This document shows, one piece after another, positions 34,508-42,939 of a stretch of 63,271 bases of DNA (position 1 is its first letter; each line of letters begins with the position of its first letter). This stretch comes from RGIG5952 sp045603485 (lineage in GTDB: Bacteria > Verrucomicrobiota > Kiritimatiellia > RFP12 > JAAYLN01), in NCBI GenBank assembly GCA_045603485.1, contig JAZUMF010000110.1, forward strand, positions 1 to 63,271, given 5' to 3'. The notes under the pieces are model-generated. The model was not told where the DNA came from. It ran no database searches and saw only the letters and a program-made list of their open reading frames with translations. The translations under genes and the position numbers were made by a program.

Positions 34508-34527
34508 TTATTAACAGTTGTTAATAA
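34508..34527 (+). promoter_or_regulatory. Inverted repeat TTATTAAC-AGTT-GTTAATAA between thymidine phosphorylase and the oxidoreductase gene
   Basis: Perfect 8-bp arms, 4-base loop, in a very AT-rich gap (34395-34599) without a gene. It is upstream of the oxidoreductase gene. It is either an operator or a weak terminator for thymidine phosphorylase; no clean T tract follows. Confidence 0.35.
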
Positions 34528-34551
34528 CTTTTTAATAAAATTATAGAATTT

Positions 34552-34584
34552 TTGGATTTAATATTTTATGGATTTAATATTTAT
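34552..34584 (+). repeat. Short AT-rich tandem repeat
   Basis: Two adjacent copies of TGGATTTAATATTT(A/T) separated by one or two bases, inside the same AT-rich gap. Confidence 0.6.
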
Positions 34585-34599
34585 TTAATAATCATATGT

Positions 34600-35868
34600 T
34601 TATAATAAAACAACTGAGTTATTTGCAGCGGAAACAAGCGATTTTGCCCTATCTTCATCGGATGCGAGAAGTCTCATTATCACATCTCCCTTGGCAACTC
34701 TCTCGCCTAATTGGACAATCCTGTCAACACCGGCGGCATAGTCTATCTTGTCGGTTACAGCACGCCGGCCTCCGCCAAGCTCCAAGACGATGCGCCCGAT
34801 CGTCTCAGCATTGACATCAGAGACAACCCCTGCTGAAGTCGCCCTAACCTCCACGATATGCTTTGGCTGCGGAAGCCTTCCAGGATTGTCTATAAATGAC
34901 GGGTCTCCGCCCTGAGCCTCAACCATCCGCCTAAAGGTATCCAAAGCCGAACCATCGGCAAGAGCCTTTTCCAGGGACGCCTTTATTTCTTCACGCGACA
35001 AATCGGGCTTTGCCAAAGCCACCATCTCCAACGCCAAGGCCAAAGTTAAGGCTCTCGTATCCTTCGGGCCCTCATTCTTAAGCGTTTCAACCGCCTCTAG
35101 AACCTCCACGGCGTTTCCAGCAGTCCTTCCATGAGGAGCATCCATCGGAGTTAAAAGGGCGGCGCACTTGCGCCCCATCCTTAAACCGGTTGAGACCAGA
35201 GAATCACGAAGCCGCTCGGCCTCTTCCCTGCTTTTCATAAAAGCAGCCCGGCCATACTTTACATCAAAGACAAGAGTTTCGGCTCCCTCTGCCAATTTCT
35301 TTGACATGATTGAAGCCGTAATCAGGGGAATACTTGGAACCGTACCAGTCACATCTCGCAGAGCATAAAGCTTTTTGTCTGCCGGAGCAAGTCGCGCCGT
35401 CTGCCCAATAATTGAACATCCTATCTTAGCAACAAGCTTTTGAAAAGTATCGGTATCCAACTGTGTGTTATAGCCCGGAATCGATTCAAGCTTATCAAGA
35501 GTTCCGCCCGTAATACCCAAGCCTCGCCCCGAAATCATTGGCACGGCGACACCCTGTGTAGCGACAAGGGGAGCCAGCATAAGTGAAATCTTATCGCCAA
35601 TACCGCCTGTTGAATGCTTATCGGCCGTAGGAAGATGACACCCTTCCCACGAAAGCACATCTCCGGATTTCATCATCGCATCGGTTAGCGATGCCGTCTC
35701 CTCCGTAGTCATCCCTTGAAAGTAGATAGCCATTGCCATAGCCGCCATTTGATAGTCAGGCAGCTTACCTTCAGCAAATCCATTGATAAAGGCGCGGATT
35801 TCTCTCTCGCCAAGAACCTTGCCATCGCGCTTCTTCTCAATAATCCATTGGGGAATCATTTCCATCAT
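34600..35868 (-). CDS. Thymidine / pyrimidine-nucleoside phosphorylase
   Basis: 422 residues. ATG 35868 has GGAG 8 bases upstream; the open frame starts two codons earlier. Motifs: AFINGFAEGKLPDYQMAAM, the phosphate-binding KHSTGGIGDKISLMLAP, GRGLGITGGTLDKLES, and the base-binding DVTGTVPSIPLITASIMSKK. It splits pyrimidine deoxynucleosides to base and deoxyribose-1-phosphate. The conserved glycine-rich GSGAFM segment is YGRAAFM here, a modest departure. It is divergent from glutamine synthetase and upstream of the oxidoreductase gene. Salvage role; substrate preference is unproven. Confidence 0.9.
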   Translation of the reverse strand: MMEMIPQWIIEKKRDGKVLGEREIRAFINGFAEGKLPDYQMAAMAMAIYFQGMTTEETASLTDAMMKSGDVLSWEGCHLPTADKHSTGGIGDKISLMLAPLVATQGVAVPMISGRGLGITGGTLDKLESIPGYNTQLDTDTFQKLVAKIGCSIIGQTARLAPADKKLYALRDVTGTVPSIPLITASIMSKKLAEGAETLVFDVKYGRAAFMKSREEAERLRDSLVSTGLRMGRKCAALLTPMDAPHGRTAGNAVEVLEAVETLKNEGPKDTRALTLALALEMVALAKPDLSREEIKASLEKALADGSALDTFRRMVEAQGGDPSFIDNPGRLPQPKHIVEVRATSAGVVSDVNAETIGRIVLELGGGRRAVTDKIDYAAGVDRIVQLGERVAKGDVIMRLLASDEDRAKSLVSAANNSVVLL

Positions 35869-35947
35869 AGCCAAATCTCCAAAATGATTAGCAATGGCAG
35901 CATTCTAACACTTCGCCAATCCATTAGTCAATCAGAAACTGCCCGTA

Positions 35948-35976
35948 TGGACATCTTTAATATAATGTATTATACT
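35948..35976 (+). promoter_or_regulatory. Promoter for the GS III operon
   Basis: TGGACA (35948-35953), 17 bases, TATACT (35971-35976). An alternative TATAAT lies at 35961-35966. The leader would be only about 14 bases, without a ribosome-binding site. Confidence 0.55.
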
Positions 35977-35996
35977 AAATTAACTACTTTTGTCCT

Positions 35997-38126
35997 ATGA
36001 GCTACCCAGATAGAAAAAAATCAGTCGAGGCTGTGGCATCGCTGGTCACCCCTCCACATTGCACCGTTGAACGGGCCGATATCGGCTATTTCGGTGAAGA
36101 TGTCTTTAATGCAGACGCAATGCGCAAATACCTCCCGAAGTCTATTTGCGACAAACTCCTCCGTACCATTGAGGATGGGGAGCCGCTCGACCCTGAAATC
36201 GCCAGCACGGTCGCAAAGGCAATGAGCGAATGGGCCATCGATAGAGGAGCTACGCATTTCACCCATTGGTTTTTACCTCTTAACGGCTCAACGGCTGAAA
36301 AGCATGACGCGTTTCTTGACTTTAAGGATGCAAAGCCGCTTTTCGTCTTCTCCGCAAAAAATCTGATTGTCGGCGAGCCTGATGCCTCAAGTTTCCCTAA
36401 CGGCGGACTGCGCTCGACCTTTGAGGCTCGCGGTTATACCGCATGGGACCCGACAAGCCCTGCATTTGTAAAGCGTCACGGCAATGGTGCGACACTGTGC
36501 ATCCCAACGGCATTTTGCAGTTATTCCGGCGATTCGCTTGATAAAAAAACACCGCTCTTGCGCTCCAAGCAGGCACTGGCGTCAGCCACCCGTCGACTGA
36601 TGAAATGCTTCGACCTCCCCGAGCAGCGCGTATCAATTACATTGGGAGCAGAGCAGGAATATTTCCTTATCGACCGCCATTTCTATCTGCAACGCCCCGA
36701 TTTAATTCAGACCGGGCGCACAGTCTTCGGCGCACCTCCGGCAAAGCACCAGCAGCTTGAGGACCACTACTTTGGTTCAATCAAGATGCGAATTCTCAAC
36801 TTTATGACAGAGGTTGAAAAGGAGCTTTGGCGCCTTGGCATCCCTGCAAAGACGCGCCACAATGAGGCTGCTCCGGCACAATTTGAGCTTGCCCCCCTCT
36901 TTGAAGATGTAAACCTTGCTTGCGACCACAATATGCTCGTAATGGAGGTTCTTCGTCAGGTTGCCGAACGGAACGGGCTTGTTTGCCTCCTACACGAAAA
37001 GCCCTTCAAGGGTGTCAACGGTTCTGGCAAGCACAACAACTGGTCTGTTTCATACGGTGGGCGCAACCTGCTCAACCCAGGCAGCGACCCGGAAGAGAAT
37101 GCCATCTTTTTAACTGTACTCGCAGCAATTATTATGGCTGTAGACAGCCATGCGGACTTACTCCGCGCAACGGTTGCCGGAGCCGGCAACGACCACCGTC
37201 TTGGCGCCCATGAAGCTCCCCCGGCGATTATTTCAATCTATCTTGGCGACCAACTCGCTGAAATAATAGACCGCATCTGCGACGGCAAGAGCGGCTCCCG
37301 CCGCAAAGAAGGCGCAATGCGAATCGGCGTCGACACATTGCCGCCGCTGCCGCTTGACACAACAGACCGCAACCGCACATCTCCATTTGCCTTCACAAGC
37401 AACAAGTTTGAATTCCGCGCCCCGGGCGCAAGTCAATCATGTGCCGATCCATGCACAATGATCAATATTATCGTCGCCGACGCCTTCGACAAAATATCCT
37501 CTGAGCTTGAAAAGCTGACAGGAGATAAAAATCTCGGCCTGCAAAAGATACTGCGGCGCATAATTCGCGAACACCGCCGCGTAATCTTCAACGGCGACGG
37601 TTATGGCAAAGCCTGGCTTGAGGAGGCGCAAAAGCGCGGATTACCCAACGCAATCGATACGACAGAGGCCCTCAAGGCTCTCGCGACAAAAGAGAATGCC
37701 GAACTCTGCACAAAATACAATGTATTCACAGCCCGCGAGCTTCAATCCCGTTTTGGCGTCGCAACCGAAGAATATGCCACAAAAGTCAGAATTGAAGGTG
37801 GCATAGCGCTCGAGCTTGCGTCATCTATGATTCTTCCGGCCGCTACGGCAGAGTATGACCAGCTCGTCAAAGCGTTGGCGCGCGCAAAGGCAACCTCCAT
37901 CCGTAAGGGTACGGCTGCATTACGCGAACGGGCAAACGATGTAGGCGAATGCCTAGACACTATGTCAAAACAAATTCTTGAACTGCAAAAAGCGTTAAAC
38001 GGCAATCCTAGTGAAATCATCGAAACGATGGAGAATTTAAGGCTTACCGTTGATACGCTTGAAGGCATTGTCGCAGATGACCGCTGGCCTCTACCTAAAT
38101 ATCGCGAAATGCTCTTTCTGTATTAG
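35997..38126 (+). CDS. glnN: Glutamine synthetase type III
   Basis: 709 residues, the size of GS III (about 700). N-terminal GSIII region RGATHFTHWFLPLNGSTAEK and the catalytic LGAEQEYFLID (metal-binding Glu). Also FGAPPAKHQQLEDHYFGSIK, TRHNEAAPAQFELAPLFE, the ATP/phosphate segment NGSGKHNNWSV, and the C-terminal helices ending MENLRLTVDTLEGIV. It makes glutamine from glutamate, ammonia and ATP. GS III is typical of Bacteroidetes, some cyanobacteria and anaerobic gut groups. It is the first gene of a run that continues with a membrane protein and an ABC exporter, probably by chance of gene order. Confidence 0.95.
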   Translation: MSYPDRKKSVEAVASLVTPPHCTVERADIGYFGEDVFNADAMRKYLPKSICDKLLRTIEDGEPLDPEIASTVAKAMSEWAIDRGATHFTHWFLPLNGSTAEKHDAFLDFKDAKPLFVFSAKNLIVGEPDASSFPNGGLRSTFEARGYTAWDPTSPAFVKRHGNGATLCIPTAFCSYSGDSLDKKTPLLRSKQALASATRRLMKCFDLPEQRVSITLGAEQEYFLIDRHFYLQRPDLIQTGRTVFGAPPAKHQQLEDHYFGSIKMRILNFMTEVEKELWRLGIPAKTRHNEAAPAQFELAPLFEDVNLACDHNMLVMEVLRQVAERNGLVCLLHEKPFKGVNGSGKHNNWSVSYGGRNLLNPGSDPEENAIFLTVLAAIIMAVDSHADLLRATVAGAGNDHRLGAHEAPPAIISIYLGDQLAEIIDRICDGKSGSRRKEGAMRIGVDTLPPLPLDTTDRNRTSPFAFTSNKFEFRAPGASQSCADPCTMINIIVADAFDKISSELEKLTGDKNLGLQKILRRIIREHRRVIFNGDGYGKAWLEEAQKRGLPNAIDTTEALKALATKENAELCTKYNVFTARELQSRFGVATEEYATKVRIEGGIALELASSMILPAATAEYDQLVKALARAKATSIRKGTAALRERANDVGECLDTMSKQILELQKALNGNPSEIIETMENLRLTVDTLEGIVADDRWPLPKYREMLFLY

Positions 38127-38158
38127 ACAGAAATGTCCCCGAAAGGAACGATGAGAAA

Positions 38159-40174
38159 ATGACAATCACAAGCAGGGTCTTTGGACGAATAATGGCGGGA
38201 TTGGTATTCATCGCCTTCATCACCCTATATTGGCAAACCCTTTACAAGGGAATTTGCCCAGGCGAATCAGCCCACAGCGTCGCGGTCGCGCTAAACCTTG
38301 AGTCCGGCGCATCGCAAATGCAGGTCCATCGCATTGAAACCCAAGTGCCTGACCGTATGGTCGGCGGGCGTCTTCCCACAAATCCGCAAGTCCTCACCGT
38401 CCGTACGGTTGAAGCGCAATTTCAAGCCAAGCACCTCCTTTGGCGCACAATTGCCGCAAATGTGGCTAAACTCCCGTTCGGCACCCTAGATATGCGCCTA
38501 AACGGAATGTCCGCCATCTTCGGCGCCCTTGCGATAATGCTTGCCTTTGCGCTAGGCCGCGGTGTAATCCTCTTCCTGAATTTCCATGACTCTCCCGTAT
38601 CCTCACGCAACCGTAAAATTTCAGCAATGGCATCAGGACTTGTTGCCACGGCATCGCTGGGGCTCTCATCGCCATTTTGGCTTGCGGCTACAAGATGCTC
38701 GCCTGCTACCTTCGAAGCCTTTCTCCTGCTTCTTATGGGCTGGCTCCTATTTTCAGCGGCCGTTTATCAAGGAAACCTGGCGCTTCTCTGCTTTGGAGTT
38801 GTTTGGGGCTTAACGCTCTTTGAATCTGAAATCGGCATCTACATTGCAGCGCTGATGGCACTATTCGCAATTCGGGCAATGCTCGTCGGTGGCCTTATGA
38901 ATGTCCGTGGCTGGTGCAACTGCCTCGTTGGAATAATCATTGGCCAGTTAGCCTATCTACTGCTTACACAGTTCTCCCTCCCCGCAAATGAAGCGTCTAT
39001 GGTTTTGCCATTCAAAGAGCTTATGGCATCAATCAAAGTCGCAGCCTCGCTAATCTTTGCCGGAGGCATATTTGAAGATCAGGCAAGGCTTGTTTCAATC
39101 TTCTTTGCCGTATTGCCCTTTATCACCGCAACAGCTCTTGCAATATGGTACAATCCGGAACGCAGTGCCGCCGCAACGGGATTTTTGACCTTCCTCCTGA
39201 TTTGCACGACCTTCATAGCAATCACAGCAACACCAATCTCCCCTTGGGGCGCGTATAAAATCAACTATCCTGACACGCTTCCGGTTTTAGTCTTTGTTAT
39301 AACTGCCGCCACGGCAACCTATCTGGCGTCTGCAGGAGCCATCATGGCAAGCGGCAAAATCCTAAACCTTGGAGGACGCCGCAGCGAAGATGATGAAGAA
39401 GAGGCAAGCGAAGCTCCCGTTGGCCGATTGATCTTCTGGGTCGTATTCATCCTGGCAATTGCCATAGGCCTCTTCAACTGGCGTGAAGTGCGCGACAGCC
39501 AAGACTCGTTTATTTCACATACCGCCTCCGAATTTGTAAAGCGCCTTGGAAACAATGTCTGGCTGACATCAACAACTCCGGCTCTAGATACAATGATCCG
39601 CATCAAAGCGCAACAAGACGGCAAAAAGGTAAATGTCATTGACCGCAACTACAATCGCAACGACCAGGCAAAACTGTCACGCCTCCGCAGATCCATATAT
39701 CGCGACCCAATATTCAACGGCCTACCCCTAGATACGCTCTCCGACTCCCTCTACTCGACCAATATCAACGAATTTGTCATGACATGGATCAAGACTGATA
39801 ATGACATTGGCGGGAAACTGCTCCTAGACGCCCCAGACCTGTGGATAGCCACCGGCAACACCCCACTTCCTGAAATAATCGGCTATCGCAAAATGGCGCA
39901 AGGCGAAAACATCAACTGGGATGAATTAACACAACGACACATATCCTTCTGGAATGCCGTTGAACAAGGGGCAAGCATATTAGGTCCTGCCGCCCCCAAG
40001 CACCTCCGCACATACCGCAGTGAACTCAGAGCCTACCTCTGCGACATCGGTCAAAATCTGGCAGAAAGCCTCGTCCAAGCAGACAAAGCCGCAAAGGCTC
40101 GCGAGGTTCTCGATAAGATTTCAGACCTTCGCCACGAAGCCGGACAAGAAGAACTTGACGAGAAATTTTATTAA
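38159..40174 (+). CDS. DUF2723-like polytopic membrane protein (possible glycosyltransferase)
   Basis: 671 residues, with a multi-helix N-terminal half (from FGRIMAGLVFIAFITLYWQT to late AIAIGLF). The first loop resembles DUF2723, with CPGESAHSVAVALN followed by LPFGTLDMRLNGMSAIFGAL, like the acid-motif and P-x-G-N-LLSA patterns of that family of lipid-linked sugar transferases. The C-terminal 230 residues are soluble and end in a Lys/Glu-rich helix. Acidic cytoplasmic linker RRSEDDEEEASEAP. It is 32 bases after glnN and 12 before the ABC permease gene, so it may act with the exporter to modify the polymer. The family call is tentative. Confidence 0.55.
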   Translation: MTITSRVFGRIMAGLVFIAFITLYWQTLYKGICPGESAHSVAVALNLESGASQMQVHRIETQVPDRMVGGRLPTNPQVLTVRTVEAQFQAKHLLWRTIAANVAKLPFGTLDMRLNGMSAIFGALAIMLAFALGRGVILFLNFHDSPVSSRNRKISAMASGLVATASLGLSSPFWLAATRCSPATFEAFLLLLMGWLLFSAAVYQGNLALLCFGVVWGLTLFESEIGIYIAALMALFAIRAMLVGGLMNVRGWCNCLVGIIIGQLAYLLLTQFSLPANEASMVLPFKELMASIKVAASLIFAGGIFEDQARLVSIFFAVLPFITATALAIWYNPERSAAATGFLTFLLICTTFIAITATPISPWGAYKINYPDTLPVLVFVITAATATYLASAGAIMASGKILNLGGRRSEDDEEEASEAPVGRLIFWVVFILAIAIGLFNWREVRDSQDSFISHTASEFVKRLGNNVWLTSTTPALDTMIRIKAQQDGKKVNVIDRNYNRNDQAKLSRLRRSIYRDPIFNGLPLDTLSDSLYSTNINEFVMTWIKTDNDIGGKLLLDAPDLWIATGNTPLPEIIGYRKMAQGENINWDELTQRHISFWNAVEQGASILGPAAPKHLRTYRSELRAYLCDIGQNLAESLVQADKAAKAREVLDKISDLRHEAGQEELDEKFY

Positions 40175-40186
40175 AAAACACCCATA

Positions 40187-41047
40187 ATGAGCACCGATAC
40201 CGCCTGTTGTGAAAAAATAACTGTTATCAAGCCAAGCAAAAGTTGGTTTGATATCGATTGGAAAGAGTTGTGGGCTCATCGAGAGCTTCTATGGCTTCTA
40301 GTCAAACGAGACATTTCTATTATATACAAACAAACCATTCTCGGACCTGTTTGGTTTTTGGTTCAACCAATTCTCACCGCCATAGTCTTTTCCGTAATAT
40401 TTGGAAGAGTCGGCAAAATCCCGACAGACGGCCTCCCCAGAATTCTCTTTTATCTAAGCGGACTCTTACTTTGGAACTACTTCAGAGGTGCTATTGACGG
40501 GACCGCCAATGCCTTCACTCACGGAAAATCCCTCTTTACAAAAGTCTATTTTCCAAGACTCATAATCCCAATGACATATCCGATTTCACATCTAGCCTTC
40601 TTTGGATGGAATGCCGCGGTTTTACTTATCTTTTATCTTGGATATGCAATAAAAGGGTTTGACATCCAACCTTCGATTTGGATTTTACTCTTACCCCTTT
40701 TAATTCTCTATCTGGCGCTGACCGCACTTGCGATAGGGCTTATAATTGCGGCTCTGACGGTCAAATACAAAGACCTGAAGTTTGCAATGCCCTTTATCCT
40801 GCAAATCTGGATGTACTCCTCGCCCATCATCTTCTCATTGCGCAATGTAGCTACAGGCTGGATAAAATGGGTTCTCCTGCTTAATCCGGTCACTATCGCC
40901 GTCGAAGGCTTCAGATTTATGGTCTTTGGCACAGGCGTAGTAACATGGCCCTCGCTTTGTGTAAGCTTATTTATGATGGTGACACTGCTGATTACAGGGC
41001 TTGGAGCATACAACAAAGTCCAGCGAAACTTCGTAGATACAATATAA
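40187..41047 (+). CDS. ABC-2 type polysaccharide export permease (Wzm-like)
   Basis: 286 residues and about six hydrophobic helices. The N-terminus KELWAHRELLWLLVKRDISI then YKQTILGPVWFLVQPILTAI is the signature of Wzm/TagG/KpsM-type permeases; later helices include SYPISHLAFF-like segments and WIKWVLLLNPVTIAVEGFRF. With the ATPase it carries an undecaprenyl-linked polymer across the inner membrane. It is followed after 13 bases by the ATPase gene. Confidence 0.9.
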   Translation: MSTDTACCEKITVIKPSKSWFDIDWKELWAHRELLWLLVKRDISIIYKQTILGPVWFLVQPILTAIVFSVIFGRVGKIPTDGLPRILFYLSGLLLWNYFRGAIDGTANAFTHGKSLFTKVYFPRLIIPMTYPISHLAFFGWNAAVLLIFYLGYAIKGFDIQPSIWILLLPLLILYLALTALAIGLIIAALTVKYKDLKFAMPFILQIWMYSSPIIFSLRNVATGWIKWVLLLNPVTIAVEGFRFMVFGTGVVTWPSLCVSLFMMVTLLITGLGAYNKVQRNFVDTI

Positions 41048-41060
41048 AAAGGAGTTTTGA

Positions 41061-41876
41061 ATGGATGCTTTTTTTAATAATCAGGACATTGCGATTCAAG
41101 TCAGCAATATATCAAAAGACTACAAACTTGGAGTCATCAATCGTCAAACCTTTAGAGATGAATTGCGCTATCATTGGTTAAAGATACTCGGCAAAGACCC
41201 CAAAAAAGCAATGGGTAAATTGGGGGACAAGCGCTTAGAGTCAGACGGTATCTTTCATGCTCTTTCAAATATCTCCTTCACTATAAAAAAAGGGGAGACG
41301 ATTGGACTAATAGGGCGAAATGGAGCTGGCAAATCAACGATGCTTAAGATCCTTGCGCGAATCACAACGCCCGCAAGCGGCGAAGTAATGATCCGCGGGC
41401 GCATAGGCTCATTGCTTGAAGTCGGAACCGGCTTTCATCCCGAGCTCACAGGCAGGGAAAACATCTATCTCAACGGCACAATCCTTGGAATGTCTCATAA
41501 AGAAATCGATTCCAAATTTGATAAAATCGTTGAATTCTCGGAAATCGGAGAGTTCCTTGATACTCCAGTTAAACGCTACTCATCTGGAATGTATGTAAAA
41601 CTAGCCTTCTCAATTGCATCGACATTAGATACCGAAATACTCCTGCTGGATGAAGTATTGGCAGTCGGCGACGCCGCGTTCCGTAAAAAAAGCCTCGCCA
41701 AAATGAAGGAAGTCACTCAATCCGGCAGAACAATCATCTTTGTTTCTCACGCAATGCCAAATATCAGAGAGATATGCACTCGCTGCATCTGGTTTAAGGA
41801 CGGCAAACTCTATAAAGACGGACCCACCGAAGAAGTCGCAAGCGAGTATGAAAAAGAGAGTAACAATGTAAACTAA
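41061..41876 (+). CDS. ABC-type polysaccharide export ATPase (Wzt-like)
   Basis: 271 residues. Walker A GLIGRNGAGKSTMLK, signature KRYSSGMYVKLAFS, Walker B EILLLDEVLAVGD and switch His VSHAMPN. The N-terminal helix ELRYHWLKILGKDPKKAM and the missing C-terminal carbohydrate-binding module (only about 15 residues after the ATPase) set it nearer TagH/short-Wzt types, so polymer length is probably not set by binding a terminal cap. The gene ends three bases before the convergent GT2 gene, and thus the exporter adjoins the glycan cluster on the other strand. Confidence 0.9.
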   Translation: MDAFFNNQDIAIQVSNISKDYKLGVINRQTFRDELRYHWLKILGKDPKKAMGKLGDKRLESDGIFHALSNISFTIKKGETIGLIGRNGAGKSTMLKILARITTPASGEVMIRGRIGSLLEVGTGFHPELTGRENIYLNGTILGMSHKEIDSKFDKIVEFSEIGEFLDTPVKRYSSGMYVKLAFSIASTLDTEILLLDEVLAVGDAAFRKKSLAKMKEVTQSGRTIIFVSHAMPNIREICTRCIWFKDGKLYKDGPTEEVASEYEKESNNVN

Positions 41877-41879
41877 AGT

Positions 41880-42923
41880 TTAGGATAATATATTGTAAAA
41901 CTTTCTTGGAAGCCATGTCATTAAGAGACCAAGTTTATATGAATATGAGTTGCGAATTGTTTGGAGTTGATTATTTTCTTTATTAAAAATAGATACGCCA
42001 GATGAGATAATTAGACTCCAATTTTCATTTCCCGGGCATTGCTTTAATAATTCCATAACTTTTTCCTTTTCAGTGTCGTTTAATTTTGTTAAGTAGTATG
42101 TTATGCTTCGTATCATTTTCCCGCAGAATGTATGTATCAAATTTTGCTGTTTTTGAGTATACATTCCATTTCTGATTTCAGTTTGCAATACAGCAACATT
42201 TGCGGCATAACCACAGATGTGTTTGAATACGGCATCAGAGCCCACTGTAGTCATTATACTATTACCACGCAGCCTTCTGATATAATATTTGTCATTAATT
42301 GCAATTACGCGATTTGAAAGCAAGAGTGTTTTCACAGAAAAATGGTTATCTTCATGAATATAGCCGTTGATAAAAGTTATATTATTGGATTTTATCAATT
42401 CGCTTTTAGTGAATTTACACCCTACCAACGCATAAAAGAGCTTGAGTTCATCTAAGCGAGAGAATAAATATGTACCTGAATAGATACGATGTGTAAGTTC
42501 TTCAGGATAGTCATGATAATATTTAGAAATATGTGAAAAGTCGCCTTCCATTTTAACATTAATTTGAAATAGTATTTGATCTATATCATGTGAAACGGCA
42601 ATGCTTAATAGTTTCTCAAGAGCGTCAAGTTCTATAAAATCGTCACTATCAATAAAAAATACATATTCGCCCTTTATATGCTGTAAAGCTGTATTTCTAG
42701 CATTTGAAAGTCCGCCGTTTTTTGTTAAATGGATACTCTTAATTCTGGAATCCCGTTTGGAGTATGCTTCCAGTATCTTGGCAGAATTGTCAGTAGAGCA
42801 ATCATTAACGCAAATAATTTCTATTTCTTTAAGAGTTTGGTTTATAAGAGAGTCAAGACACTCCGGCAGATATTTCTCAACATTATATACTGGCACAATA
42901 ATAGAAACCTTTATATTTTCCAT
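41880..42923 (-). CDS. Family 2 glycosyltransferase
   Basis: 347 residues from ATG 42923, the start of MENIKVSIIVPVYNVEKYL and preceded by AAGGGCGG; the frame is open 22 codons further. GT-A motifs: NDCSTDNSAKILEAYSKRD, GGLSNARNTALQHIKGEYVF and the DxD-type IDSDDFIELDAL. The C-terminal half is helical and AT-rich in codon use. It transfers a sugar from a nucleotide donor onto a growing glycan; acceptor unknown. The gene is the last of the minus-strand glycan cluster. Confidence 0.85.
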   Translation of the reverse strand: MENIKVSIIVPVYNVEKYLPECLDSLINQTLKEIEIICVNDCSTDNSAKILEAYSKRDSRIKSIHLTKNGGLSNARNTALQHIKGEYVFFIDSDDFIELDALEKLLSIAVSHDIDQILFQINVKMEGDFSHISKYYHDYPEELTHRIYSGTYLFSRLDELKLFYALVGCKFTKSELIKSNNITFINGYIHEDNHFSVKTLLLSNRVIAINDKYYIRRLRGNSIMTTVGSDAVFKHICGYAANVAVLQTEIRNGMYTQKQQNLIHTFCGKMIRSITYYLTKLNDTEKEKVMELLKQCPGNENWSLIISSGVSIFNKENNQLQTIRNSYSYKLGLLMTWLPRKFYNILS

Positions 42924-42939
42924 AAGACAAATCCGCCCT

